From the NCBI RefSeq assembly GCF_000797495.1, contig NZ_JTGN01000007.1, positions 97,485 to 161,484 of the forward strand: a stretch of DNA of 64,000 bases, read 5' to 3'. This DNA is from Robinsoniella peoriensis. GTDB taxonomy: Bacteria; Bacillota; Clostridia; Lachnospirales; Lachnospiraceae. Shown in pieces: positions 26,346-33,429 of this stretch (the first letter of the stretch is position 1; every line of letters begins with the position of its first letter). The notes below the pieces were generated by a model, which was not told the DNA's origin, did not search any database, and saw nothing but the letters and a program-made list of their open reading frames with translations. Made by a program: the position numbers and the translations under genes.

Positions 26346-26365
26346 CTGTGCTTATGTTGTTATAA
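26346..26365 (+). repeat. Bipartite element, copy 4
   Basis: Exact core. The box CTATATCTTTTACCTT ends at 26328, 17 nt upstream. The sequence TTTTTAAAG upstream is also shared with copy 5. Confidence 0.75.
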
Positions 26366-26541
26366 GTGTAGCCAGGGTGCAGAGAATGTGTGAGTAGCCT
26401 GGAGACACAGTAAAGAACTGGTAGCGGATATTCCAGATTAGCGCAAATATGATATCTGCCGTTGTAACCTGTTATTGTTAATATGATTTTAAAGAAAAGG
26501 TCTGTAGGCTATATCTTTTACCTTAGATGGGAGAAAATATT

Positions 26542-26561
26542 CTGTGCTTATGTTGTTATAA
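26542..26561 (+). repeat. Bipartite element, copy 5
   Basis: Exact core. The box CTATATCTTTTACCTT ends at 26524, 17 nt upstream. It lies about 160 bp before the membrane-protein relic and the KAP NTPase gene. Confidence 0.75.
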
Positions 26562-26721
26562 GCGTAGAAATGGTAGAAGAGGTGTGGTGATGGATGATTG
26601 GTATATTTGAACCAAAGTCGTGCCGGGAGTGTGTTGTTTGAACTATTAATACAACATAATTTAGCTTAAATTATTACTTGTGATATGGTATAATATGGAA
26701 TATTATGGGAGGTAGTGAAGT

Positions 26722-26875
26722 ATGTACAAGTTAAAAGATTATGAGCGGGAAAAGGTAAATAAATTTATAAAGTTTTGCTGTGATGCAAGATCAGGTGAGT
26801 TAAAGAGAAGGATTAAAAATAGCAAAGGCATCAATGGCGTTAAGCTATCTTGATGATTATGGAATTAAAGAATAG
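26722..26875 (+). pseudogene. Internally deleted copy of the 3.7-kb membrane-protein gene
   Basis: The first 33 codons (MYKLKDYEREKVNKFIKFCC...) match the head of the protein at 3708. The last bases, read in the next frame, give NAKASMALSYLDDYGIKE, matching its tail. Everything between, including both membrane helices, is missing, and the junction shifts the frame to a TGA at 26851. The promoter/RBS region (GGTATAATATGG, GGGAGG) also matches that of the intact copy. The KAP NTPase gene starts 9 bp after the old stop. Confidence 0.7.
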
Positions 26876-26884
26876 GAGAGAGTT

Positions 26885-28243
26885 ATGAGAAAATTATCTT
26901 TTGAGACAGATGATAAACTGGGGCGATTGGAATATGCTAAATTTCTAAAAACAATTATTCTGAACTCTGACCAGTATAAACGAGATTTATTGACCAATGC
27001 TTATACAATAGCAGTAGATTCACCGTGGGGAACTGGTAAGTCGTATTTTTTTAATATGTTCATGAATTATTGTGAAGATATAGACGATCTAAAAGTTATC
27101 TATTACAATGCATGGGAAAATGATTTTTGGGATAATCCCTTTGATCCATTTATGAATACAATATTAGAGGATGGTATCTTTCAATTGCAAATAGACAATG
27201 ATAATGCTGCAAATTTAGGCGGAAAAATACTAATAGCTGCCCAAAATATAGGGTATGGATTTGTAAGAACAAAGATGGAAAAACATTTTAATATAGATAT
27301 TCCAGCGGATCTGGATACATTAGAAGCATTTAAGGGTTATCTAAAGGGAGAAAATAGTTTTTTTGGAGAATATAAATTATTTCGGAAAAATATATCTGAA
27401 ATGAAAGAGATTATGACTACATATATGGATAATTCTAAGAGAAAGCTTGTGATAATCGTGGATGAGCTGGATAGATGCAAGCCTAATTTTGCAATTCAAA
27501 CATTGGAAATTGTTAAGCATCTTTTTGATGTAAAAGATATGGTATTTGTCTTTGCTGTAGACATATCGCAGTTAAGCTGCTCAATAAAAACGGTCTATGG
27601 ACAAGACATGGATTCAACTGGGTACTTATGTCGGTTCTTTGATTATATTAGTAAAATACCAAAAACGGACAGTAGCGATATAATTTTGAATAGGTTAAAT
27701 ATCGTAAAATGGAATAATAAACATAGGAATGATGATAAATTTAAAGATAAAATAAAGATGTTTTTTTCTCACATGCAAGCTCATTTTATATTGACGTTAA
27801 GAGATCTTGATACAGTTTTAAAAACCTATATGATAATGTATGACGTGTTCTTGAAGGATTATTTATTGGTGACATCTCATTTTAATTATATTTACTTTAT
27901 GATCATGAAATATAAAAAGATAGAGATGTATAATTCTATTTTAGATAAACAATATAAAATTACGCAGGAGGAAGAGAGTAAAAAAATTTCAGAAAAATTC
28001 AAGTTTTATGAGGGGATAGAGGGCATTGTTATTATTTTGCAAATGGCAAACTATGTAATTGACGATTTGGTTAAAGATGAATGTGGTAAGGATATTGGAA
28101 TCGAAAAAATATTATTTGATCCTGATTATGAAATATATGATGAAATATCTGGATTATTATATGGACAATATATTTACCAAAAGTTAGAAATGTTTAATTA
28201 TATGAGTGAAAATTCAGAAAATTTATTATCAACCAGTTTATAA
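26885..28243 (+). CDS. KAP-family P-loop NTPase
   Basis: This 452-residue protein has Walker A SPWGTGKS (Lys52) and Walker B VIIVDELDRC (Asp193, Glu194), plus the KAP-typical YYNAWENDFWDNPF segment (~75-95) and FVFAVDISQL after Walker B. KAP NTPases are membrane-associated STAND-like ATPases, some of which act in phage defence. Members usually carry membrane helices inside the NTPase domain, and none is clear here, so a separate membrane partner would fit. That partner gene directly upstream is broken by a deletion. GGAGAG precedes the ATG. Confidence 0.8.
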   Translation: MRKLSFETDDKLGRLEYAKFLKTIILNSDQYKRDLLTNAYTIAVDSPWGTGKSYFFNMFMNYCEDIDDLKVIYYNAWENDFWDNPFDPFMNTILEDGIFQLQIDNDNAANLGGKILIAAQNIGYGFVRTKMEKHFNIDIPADLDTLEAFKGYLKGENSFFGEYKLFRKNISEMKEIMTTYMDNSKRKLVIIVDELDRCKPNFAIQTLEIVKHLFDVKDMVFVFAVDISQLSCSIKTVYGQDMDSTGYLCRFFDYISKIPKTDSSDIILNRLNIVKWNNKHRNDDKFKDKIKMFFSHMQAHFILTLRDLDTVLKTYMIMYDVFLKDYLLVTSHFNYIYFMIMKYKKIEMYNSILDKQYKITQEEESKKISEKFKFYEGIEGIVIILQMANYVIDDLVKDECGKDIGIEKILFDPDYEIYDEISGLLYGQYIYQKLEMFNYMSENSENLLSTSL

Positions 28244-28470
28244 TAAATGAAATTTTCCCGTGACGTGTGGATGGAACACATGTGCAGCTACCGGACACCT
28301 GACCCATGCGTCAGAATGTAAAGTACCCCCGGGGAGTATGCAAGAGCCATGTCAAGGCAATATATGACGCAAATTGACGTCCTGATTCGTTGAGGGTAAA
28401 ATTGTCTACACGAACGGCAAAACAGCCTGTATGACCGTTTAAACGCGCTTGACGGCATATTGCGATTAAT
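28244..28470. other. GC-richer intergenic segment
   Basis: About 230 bases with a higher GC content than the surroundings and short inverted patches such as CCCCCGGGG. I see no ORF with a ribosome binding site. It could be a remnant end of a mobile element. Confidence 0.3.
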
Positions 28471-28491
28471 GGGGTAGTTGTAGGCTACCCC
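28471..28491. terminator. Bidirectional terminator
   Basis: GGGGTAG (28471-28477) pairs with CTACCCC (28485-28491), followed by TTAATTTT, between the convergent KAP and J-domain genes. Confidence 0.6.
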
Positions 28492-28497
28492 TTAATT

Positions 28498-28995
28498 TTA
28501 TGCCTGTAGCAGAGGACTTGTTTCTTGACGCACGCTTGTACTTCCGTAATACTGGCGGATGTCATCAAGACTCAATTTCTTACGGCTTTTCTTCCTGAAT
28601 ATTTCCGTATGGAAGTACCATTTCTTTTTCTCTCCAGCCCATTTAAAGCCTATTTCACCTAAGTATTTCCTATGCGGGTATGTCAGACCATCAAGCCAGA
28701 TCCAATTACCTATAATCTCAATATTCAGTCCTGCAAGGGTAACAACTTTATTCAGGACTTCCCGCAACTTTTCATCCTCTGAGAAGTCATATTGCATCTC
28801 ATTGTATGCTGTAGTTTTCCCTTTAGCGGTATGAGCATTTTTCAATTGCTGAAAAAGCTTTTCGTATTCCAGATTGATTACTTTTGTGACTTCCAGAGAG
28901 CCGTCAGCGTTGTCAGGATGATATTTTTTGAGTAGTGCCTTGTATTGGCTTCTCAATTCCTGTAGGGTAGTAATACGGTCAAAATAGCTTGTCAT
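28498..28995 (-). CDS. J-domain protein
   Basis: Starting at ATG 28995 behind GGAGGT, it has 165 residues. The N-terminal J domain contains LRSQYKALLKKYHPDNADGS with the essential HPD motif, which would stimulate a DnaK ATPase. The rest (~80-165) is a phage-type domain (WIWLDGLTYPHRKYLGEIGF, then KKKWYFH) seen in J-domain proteins of phages and plasmids. It lies at the left end of the phage-like region and may recruit host chaperones for replication. Confidence 0.75.
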   Translation of the reverse strand: MTSYFDRITTLQELRSQYKALLKKYHPDNADGSLEVTKVINLEYEKLFQQLKNAHTAKGKTTAYNEMQYDFSEDEKLREVLNKVVTLAGLNIEIIGNWIWLDGLTYPHRKYLGEIGFKWAGEKKKWYFHTEIFRKKSRKKLSLDDIRQYYGSTSVRQETSPLLQA

Positions 28996-29019
28996 AATAT
29001 GTACCTCCATAAAAAAAGT

Positions 29020-29055
29020 GCAAAGCCCTTGATAATTCAATAGACTTTACACTTG
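29020..29055 (-). terminator. Terminator of cassette 1
   Basis: On the minus strand AAGTGTAAAG pairs with CTTTGCACTT, followed by seven T, ahead of the ribosome binding site of the J-domain gene. Confidence 0.55.
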
Positions 29056-29072
29056 TATATGGTCAGTACGTG

Positions 29073-29342
29073 TTATGATGCCTTAAACGCTTTTTCCAAA
29101 TTATCGACTCTCATTTCTAAGTCAGCTACTTTTGCATTTGCTTCTATATTCTCTTTACGATGACGCATCTCGTCAACTCTTCCATCAAAGAGAGCATCTA
29201 TTTTCTTGTTTGTTTCAAGTTCTATGGTTAATTCAATCTTTTTCAAGCTTGTCTTTACTTCTGTCATTTCATTTTGCAGATTAATAATCCCAGATTGAAT
29301 TGCAATCAATATCTCTTTAAGATCGTTATCCATTTTATCCAC
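29073..29342 (-). CDS. Small coiled-coil protein (cassette 1)
   Basis: This 89-residue all-helical protein has heptad-like spacing (LQNEMTEVKTSLKKIELTIE, then VADLEMRVDNLEKAFKAS). It resembles the product at 30609 in size, charge pattern and the C-terminal coiled coil. AGGAG precedes ATG 29342. Small genes of this type occur in many copies in Lachnospiraceae accessory DNA, often mislabelled. The function is unknown. Confidence 0.6.
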   Translation of the reverse strand: MDKMDNDLKEILIAIQSGIINLQNEMTEVKTSLKKIELTIELETNKKIDALFDGRVDEMRHRKENIEANAKVADLEMRVDNLEKAFKAS

Positions 29343-29368
29343 TCCTTATATGATTATCATATGTAATG

Positions 29369-29397
29369 ATTGTACCATATATGCGGTGCAAAGTCTA
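29369..29397 (-). promoter_or_regulatory. Promoter in the inverted repeat of cassette 1
   Basis: On the minus strand TAGACT (29392-29397), 17 bp and TACAAT (29369-29374). The same layout and sequence recur ahead of the gene at 30609. Confidence 0.6.
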
Positions 29398-29527
29398 TTC
29401 AATTATCAAGGTACTTTGTTGTCTGTTGATATGATAATTATATACTATGGGTACCCATATTTCAAGACGGAATAATATACAAAAATGGTACCCATAATTT
29501 ATATATTTTTATGGGTACCACACAACA

Positions 29528-29740
29528 CTATATATTAAGTTTATCACGTTCAATCTTTTCATCAATAGCTTTATTAATAAAACTGTTTAGGCTCTCATCA
29601 GTAGTGGCAACGAATTTCTTGATTTCTTCTTTTTTACCTTTCGGCACACGTACCCTCAAGTCTTCATACTTTGTTTTTCTGTATTCTTCTAAGGTTACAC
29701 GCTCACCGTTTACAATATATGGTTTTTTCTCAGCATCCAT
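29528..29740 (-). CDS. Ribbon-helix-helix-like DNA-binding protein
   Basis: This 70-residue protein has a strand LRVRVPKGKKEEIKKF followed by two helices (ATTDESLNSFINKAIDEKIE), the Arc/CopG ribbon-helix-helix pattern. AGAGGTG precedes the ATG. It is downstream of a 52-residue protein gene and an XRE repressor gene in one leftward unit. It probably regulates this control region. Confidence 0.65.
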   Translation of the reverse strand: MDAEKKPYIVNGERVTLEEYRKTKYEDLRVRVPKGKKEEIKKFVATTDESLNSFINKAIDEKIERDKLNI

Positions 29741-29743
29741 TTA

Positions 29744-29902
29744 TTACACCTCTTTAATATTCAGTTGATGGCATATTTCATCAAAAGAAATTGTGTTCCC
29801 GTAATTCTCTTTTGTCGCTTGATCAATCATTCTTAGATTCCATTCGTCTGGTGTTACTGTTATCTCTAATTCTTTCTCATCCAACTTCTCATAACTTATC
29901 AT
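29744..29902 (-). CDS. 52-residue hypothetical protein
   Basis: I choose ATG 29902 (MISYEKLDEKELEITVTPDE), with a GGGGTGAG ribosome binding site, over an in-frame ATG 87 bases earlier that would overlap the XRE gene. It lies 3 bp ahead of the ribbon-helix-helix gene, so coupling is likely. A two-gene toxin-antitoxin-like pair is possible but there is no toxin motif. Confidence 0.5.
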   Translation of the reverse strand: MISYEKLDEKELEITVTPDEWNLRMIDQATKENYGNTISFDEICHQLNIKEV

Positions 29903-29945
29903 ACGCTCACCCCTATATTTTATGTTTCTTCTATATAATGCAGTA

Positions 29946-30188
29946 TTACTCTGATATGTCTGATTCAGGAATATATTCCATAAGATCACCGGGTTGACAA
30001 TCTAACGCCGAACAAAGAATAATAATGGTATCTGTATTTATAGTCTCACCAGCAACTATTTTTTGTATGGTTGTTGGATGTATGCCAAAATCACGTCTGA
30101 GGTTTATTTTTTTTACGTCCTTTTTTTCCATTTGCTTAAAAAGTTTATCATATGATATTTTACCGGGTAGATATCTCTCTTTTGGCAT
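29946..30188 (-). CDS. XRE/Cro-CI-type repressor
   Basis: This 80-residue protein has a helix-turn-helix: KISYDKLFKQMEKKDVKKIN, then LRRDFGIHPTTIQKIVAGET and DTIIILCSALDCQPGDLMEY, the usual C-terminal part of short XRE proteins. AAGGAAGTGATC precedes the ATG. It is the first gene leftward of the 30.2-30.4 kb control region, diverging from the early operon, and is the best candidate for the phage-like repressor. Confidence 0.75.
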   Translation of the reverse strand: MPKERYLPGKISYDKLFKQMEKKDVKKINLRRDFGIHPTTIQKIVAGETINTDTIIILCSALDCQPGDLMEYIPESDISE

Positions 30189-30219
30189 TTGATCACTTCC
30201 TTTCTTAATCTATAAAGTT

Positions 30220-30248
30220 AGTATACTATAGCGAACATTTAAAATCAA
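30220..30248 (-). promoter_or_regulatory. Promoter of the XRE repressor operon
   Basis: On the minus strand TTGATT (30243-30248), 17 bp and TATACT (30220-30225). AGTATACT is itself a small palindrome. Confidence 0.6.
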
Positions 30249-30297
30249 TATAATAATCTAATTATGGTCTATGTTGTCGATTACACTATAATATATG

Positions 30298-30380
30298 TCG
30301 TTCTTGTGTACATATCACAAAATATTAAGTTCGTTTTTGTGTACTATTACGTATTGCAATTAAGTTCGTTTTAGTGTACA
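30298..30380 (+). repeat. Three iteron-like direct repeats
   Basis: TCGTTCTTGTGTACA (30298-30312), TCGTTTTTGTGTACT (30331-30345) and TCGTTTTAGTGTACA (30366-30380) are spaced 33 and 35 bp apart, about three helical turns. They lie between the divergent repressor operon and the rightward early genes. They could be operators or origin iterons. Confidence 0.6.
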
Positions 30381-30544
30381 ATGGTCTTACAAGTTAAGCA
30401 AGACACAACACTTACAAGAGCCGAAAGCCTTGTGAAATCAACAGTCAATATACCTGTGAGTGAACGACTACGGAATCAATAGTCAGGAAGATTACTGAGA
30501 GAGGGTTGACTTGCTAACTTGAAAAAAGCACCTTGATAATCGAA

Positions 30545-30573
30545 TAGACTTTATGCTTTACATATGGTATAAT
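30545..30573 (+). promoter_or_regulatory. Promoter in the inverted repeat of cassette 2
   Basis: TAGACT (30545-30550), 17 bp and TATAAT (30568-30573). Confidence 0.65.
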
Positions 30574-30608
30574 ACATACACCACAGATGTAAAGGATGGT
30601 AAAAAGAT

Positions 30609-30890
30609 ATGACAGATAATGAGTTGTTATTAGCAATTTCCAATATCATAGACAAAAAGATCGAGCCTTTAAAAAAAGATATTGAGGAAATTAAGCAAGA
30701 GCAAACCCGTATAAATATTATAATTGAGAATGATATCAAGCGTGATATTAAAATGTTAGCAGAAAATTATTTACCAGCAGCCAAACGGTTTGATAGTGAG
30801 TCTGATAAAATTGAAGCCCTTGAATCTGATGTATCGCTACTTAAAAAGGTAGTAACGGAACATAGCGAAAAATTACAGAAAATATCATAG
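30609..30890 (+). CDS. Small coiled-coil protein (cassette 2)
   Basis: This 93-residue helical protein (MTDNELLLAISNIIDKKIEP, then LESDVSLLKKVVTEHSEKLQ) has a C-terminal coiled coil and is similar in plan to the product at 29073. The SEKLQKIS ending is typical of a family scattered through Lachnospiraceae genomes. The ribosome binding site is a weak GGATGG. The function is unknown. Confidence 0.6.
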   Translation: MTDNELLLAISNIIDKKIEPLKKDIEEIKQEQTRINIIIENDIKRDIKMLAENYLPAAKRFDSESDKIEALESDVSLLKKVVTEHSEKLQKIS

Positions 30891-30928
30891 TTAGCAACCA
30901 CACAATTGCATGTATTATATCATATATA

Positions 30929-30968
30929 AAGCATAAAGTCTGAATACAAAATCGGGCGGTATGCTTTT
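30929..30968 (+). terminator. Terminator of cassette 2
   Basis: AAAGCATA pairs with TATGC and is followed by TTTTTTT, directly overlapping the right inverted repeat. Confidence 0.6.
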
Positions 30969-31026
30969 TTTATTAATCGACATATTAGGAAAACCAATGG
31001 ATATAAGAAAAGGAGTGAATTGTCAT

Positions 31027-31350
31027 ATGTGTAAAAGCATGAAAGAATTTTCAAGCATAGCAGAAACGCTTTACAATTTAGAGCAAAAAAAAGCAAGCAA
31101 GAAAAAAGAAGTCAATGCATTGGATGCAAAGATTAAAGCCTTAAAAAAAGAGACTGCTTCCTATATGAAGAAACGACGGAAAAGTGAAATTAATGTTTCT
31201 ACTTATAATGTACGTTATTCTCCATACATGAAACCATTTTTTGATCATAAGGCATTCATCGAAAATGAAGAGGATGGTCAGAAACTTTATGAGAAGTACA
31301 AGAAAGAAACACCCGTAGAATTAATTACAATCAAAATCGCAAGTGTATGA
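31027..31350 (+). CDS. Basic coiled-coil hypothetical protein
   Basis: The start is ATG 31027 behind AAAGGAG, giving 107 residues. The N-terminal half is a lysine-rich coiled coil (LEQKKASKKKEVNALDAKIK), and the second half is a compact region with YSPYMKPFFDHKAFIENEED. This layout resembles small phage early proteins that bind DNA or single strands, but no family is recognised. It opens the rightward series of small genes. Confidence 0.5.
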   Translation: MCKSMKEFSSIAETLYNLEQKKASKKKEVNALDAKIKALKKETASYMKKRRKSEINVSTYNVRYSPYMKPFFDHKAFIENEEDGQKLYEKYKKETPVELITIKIASV

Positions 31351-31358
31351 ATCACATA

Positions 31359-31388
31359 ACCGCTTGTTACGATCTGATAACAGGCGGT
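31359..31388 (+). terminator. Hairpin after the first early gene
   Basis: ACCGCTTGTTA (31359-31369) and TAACAGGCGGT (31378-31388) pair over 11 bp with one wobble. No T-run follows, so it may be an attenuator or stabilising element. Confidence 0.45.
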
Positions 31389-31518
31389 ATCCCCCAGATA
31401 GCAAAATTTATTTCTAATGTCAACTCAATTGACTTTAGAAAACTTGTATAATCTGGCTGCTGAAAAATCATATTTCAGTAGGTGTATTAAGTGCACCCAA
31501 AATTAAGGAGGATTCACA

Positions 31519-32121
31519 ATGAGTTTCGAAATCAAGAGTTCAAAACTGTTTTGTAGCATAAACAATATCAAGCGGATGAAAATAATACCGCTTAACGATT
31601 TCAGCGTCAAGTATAAAGTTTTCCCGAAAGAAGAGTATGCACAGGCATTGCAAGACCATGTAAAGCCAGATGACAGAATCACATATTCCACTTTCAAAAA
31701 CACGGAACTGCAAAACGTAAATGTGGTATCAATAGAAAAAACAGATTCTTCCTACCGCATGGTTATATTCATGAATGACCTTCTCAGTGAGCTTGAACAT
31801 AGGTCTAGTGGTTCTTTTGGCTGTATGATTTCAGCAATTGAGTTGGTTCACCTGTTAAGCATGAATAAACGGGGAACCTTGCAATACAAGACGGTTCCTG
31901 GCAATAGACAGATCAACATGGACAACTATAACGTTGAAATGGGAAATAATGAAGTACTGATACAGAGAAAAGGCGAAACACTATCGATTGCACTTGATCA
32001 CATCAGATGCATTCACGTAATACCTGATGGAATGCTGGATCTGATTAAGAAAATATCATGTATATTTATCACAATTACATACGATGACTACACAAATGTG
32101 TGTATAGATATTCCATTATAA
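31519..32121 (+). CDS. Hypothetical phage-like protein
   Basis: This 200-residue, mostly beta-rich protein starts at ATG 31519 behind AAGGAGG. No catalytic motif is visible. It has strands such as YRMVIFMNDLLSEL and NEVLIQRKGETLSIALDHIR. The downstream small genes follow at short spacing in the same direction. The family is not recognised. Confidence 0.5.
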   Translation: MSFEIKSSKLFCSINNIKRMKIIPLNDFSVKYKVFPKEEYAQALQDHVKPDDRITYSTFKNTELQNVNVVSIEKTDSSYRMVIFMNDLLSELEHRSSGSFGCMISAIELVHLLSMNKRGTLQYKTVPGNRQINMDNYNVEMGNNEVLIQRKGETLSIALDHIRCIHVIPDGMLDLIKKISCIFITITYDDYTNVCIDIPL

Positions 32122-32176
32122 GGGCTAAGATATTGCAGTAGTAGAACTACAATAATTGATTTGTGGAGGAAAAGAT

Positions 32177-32377
32177 ATGAATAAACAGCTAGGATATACA
32201 GTTGAGAATGAGTTAAAAGACTACAGAGGATACAAAATCCTTAAGGTAATTGACAACTATGGTTTATGCACACAAACAGTAACATACATGGCGGTAGACG
32301 AAGATGACAATGTGTGTAATTGTTCTAAAACATTGAAAGAATTAAAAACATGGATTGATATGATGCAGAAGAAATAA
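32177..32377 (+). CDS. Small hypothetical protein
   Basis: The start is ATG 32177 behind GGAGGAAA, giving 66 residues. ELKDYRGYKILKVIDNY is followed by VTYMAVDEDDNVCNCSKTLK and ELKTWID, a beta-beta-beta-alpha fold often seen in small phage proteins. No function is assigned. Confidence 0.5.
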   Translation: MNKQLGYTVENELKDYRGYKILKVIDNYGLCTQTVTYMAVDEDDNVCNCSKTLKELKTWIDMMQKK

Positions 32378-32557
32378 AATGAATCTTCTGACCACCGCAC
32401 CCAGTCGGGAAACACCGGGAGAATTTAGTTACAATCTGAATGAAACTTTTACAAATCGAAGATACACTGAATTGGATATTTATAGGTATACCGGGAAATA
32501 AGTCACTATATAAATTTGATACGCAATCGGAGAACCATGACAGAAAGAGGGGTAATA

Positions 32558-32737
32558 ATGAAAATTGTAGCCTTTAGAGTAATACCATTAGGAGGTTTTT
32601 ATAGAGTAGTAGATTTTAATGGTACTGCGCTAATAGAGAGAAGAATAGGCAATAGCTATGATATATGCGGGGAGTGCTTACCCACAAAAGAAGCAATAGC
32701 AAAGCTAAAAGCGTTAGTGTTTGCTAAAGAAAATTAA
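32558..32737 (+). CDS. Small hypothetical protein
   Basis: I place the start at ATG 32558, with AGAGGGG upstream, giving 59 residues. Its short fold (FRVIPLGGFYRVVDFNGTAL, then TKEAIAKLKALV) resembles the previous protein in order of elements: strands first, then a final helix. Function unknown. Confidence 0.45.
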   Translation: MKIVAFRVIPLGGFYRVVDFNGTALIERRIGNSYDICGECLPTKEAIAKLKALVFAKEN

Positions 32738-32808
32738 TTTTTTGAACAAGTAGCTATTGATTTGATAGGGATTTACATCAAAAAATGAGTTGTTAAGGGG
32801 GAATATAT

Positions 32809-32964
32809 ATGATCTTTATGACAGTGAATTATACGGAACAAGTGATTGAAGCAAACAGCGATAGCGGGAAAGAAACCCGTATGAGAATTACGCACATTGA
32901 ATCAGATGAATTTGAGAATCTGGTAGCCAAATTACAGAAAATCATGCTAACTGACCAATTATGA
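32809..32964 (+). CDS. 51-residue hypothetical protein
   Basis: ATG 32809 follows AAGGGGG, and TGA ends at 32964. The product (MIFMTVNYTEQVIEANSDSG, then a helix VAKLQKIMLTDQL) fits the strand-then-helix plan of its neighbours. It is followed 10 bp later by the next gene. Function unknown. Confidence 0.45.
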   Translation: MIFMTVNYTEQVIEANSDSGKETRMRITHIESDEFENLVAKLQKIMLTDQL

Positions 32965-32974
32965 AAGGTAGGGA

Positions 32975-33196
32975 ATGACCATGACAATAGAACAATTCAA
33001 TAAAGATATCGTAGAAGCGGGAAGACTGGTAAAGCGTGCGAGATACGCAAATGCACAACTGTCAGACGTGGAAGCCATGGAAGCTTTTGACAAGCTGGAG
33101 GACTACTGTAATCAGTTGGTAGGGACATGGGGGATGGCAAGCGACAGAATACAGAGTCTTGCAATATGGGCGAGTGAGACGCTAACAGGCATCTGA
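32975..33196 (+). CDS. Helical hypothetical protein
   Basis: This 73-residue all-helical protein (TIEQFNKDIVEAGRLVKRAR, then DVEAMEAFDKLEDYCNQLVG) starts at ATG 32975 or ATG 32981 behind AAAGGTAGGGA. It sits in the early operon. No family recognised. Confidence 0.45.
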   Translation: MTMTIEQFNKDIVEAGRLVKRARYANAQLSDVEAMEAFDKLEDYCNQLVGTWGMASDRIQSLAIWASETLTGI

Positions 33197-33288
33197 AAGA
33201 CAGGCGGTGACGGTATAGCCGTGGGAAATTCAGTTTTCCGCCGTACTTTATAAATAAAATCAAAGGAGGGACTTAAATAAGGTTTTTA

Positions 33289-33310
33289 AAAGGTTCTATT
33301 AGAACCCTTC
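33289..33310 (+). terminator. Small hairpin upstream of the Rha gene
   Basis: AAGGTTCT and AGAACCCTT flank a 3-nt loop. It lies in the 233-bp gap between two early genes and may attenuate transcription. Confidence 0.35.
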
Positions 33311-33429
33311 AAAATTTCAGCAAACAGCATGAGATTGTATCAGAATCAAATAGGTGTTTTCGATCCACGAAAAGGTGGAGCCAAACTGACAGGACATAAA
33401 ATCATTAACATAAAGGAGGATTCTTAGGT

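Larger units (their letters stand above)
24567..26721. other. 2.1-kb gene-free region dense in repeats
   Basis: No supportable gene. It contains four palindromes of the GTGSAAAATTTTSCAC family (24678, 24712, 24748, 24956), four copies of the bipartite element, GC-rich hairpin repeats at 25411-25790, and unlabelled spacers of 100-400 bp behind each element copy. The structure suggests several untranslated transcripts or binding arrays. Confidence 0.55.
29027..29411 (-). mobile_element. Inverted-repeat-flanked cassette 1
   Basis: The segment starts with CCTTGATAATTCAATAGACT at 29027 and ends with the reverse complement of CCTTGATAATTGAATAGACT at 29411. The inverted repeats extend about 37 bp to the conserved TATATGGT. 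The outer repeat on the right contains the promoter, and the left one forms a terminator hairpin. Inside is only the coiled-coil gene. A sister cassette is at 30531-30943. Mobility is inferred. Confidence 0.45.
30531..30943 (+). mobile_element. Inverted-repeat-flanked cassette 2
   Basis: The left end (30531-30575) begins CCTTGATAATCGAATAGACT and contains the promoter. The right end (30912-30943) is its reverse complement over 32 bp with two mismatches, up to AAAGCATAAAGTCT. Only one coiled-coil gene lies inside. The same ends bound cassette 1 at 29027-29411 in the opposite orientation. Confidence 0.45.

Noticed and set aside
23560..26561. CRISPR or insertion sequence as the explanation of the bipartite repeats
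   Set aside because: Copies lie 190-1700 bp apart with unequal spacers, have no inverted ends and enclose no transposase.
30298..30380. CRISPR array reading of the 33-35 bp spaced repeats
   Set aside because: Only three short 15-bp repeats with similar, AT-rich spacers and no dyad or cas gene. Iterons or operators fit better.
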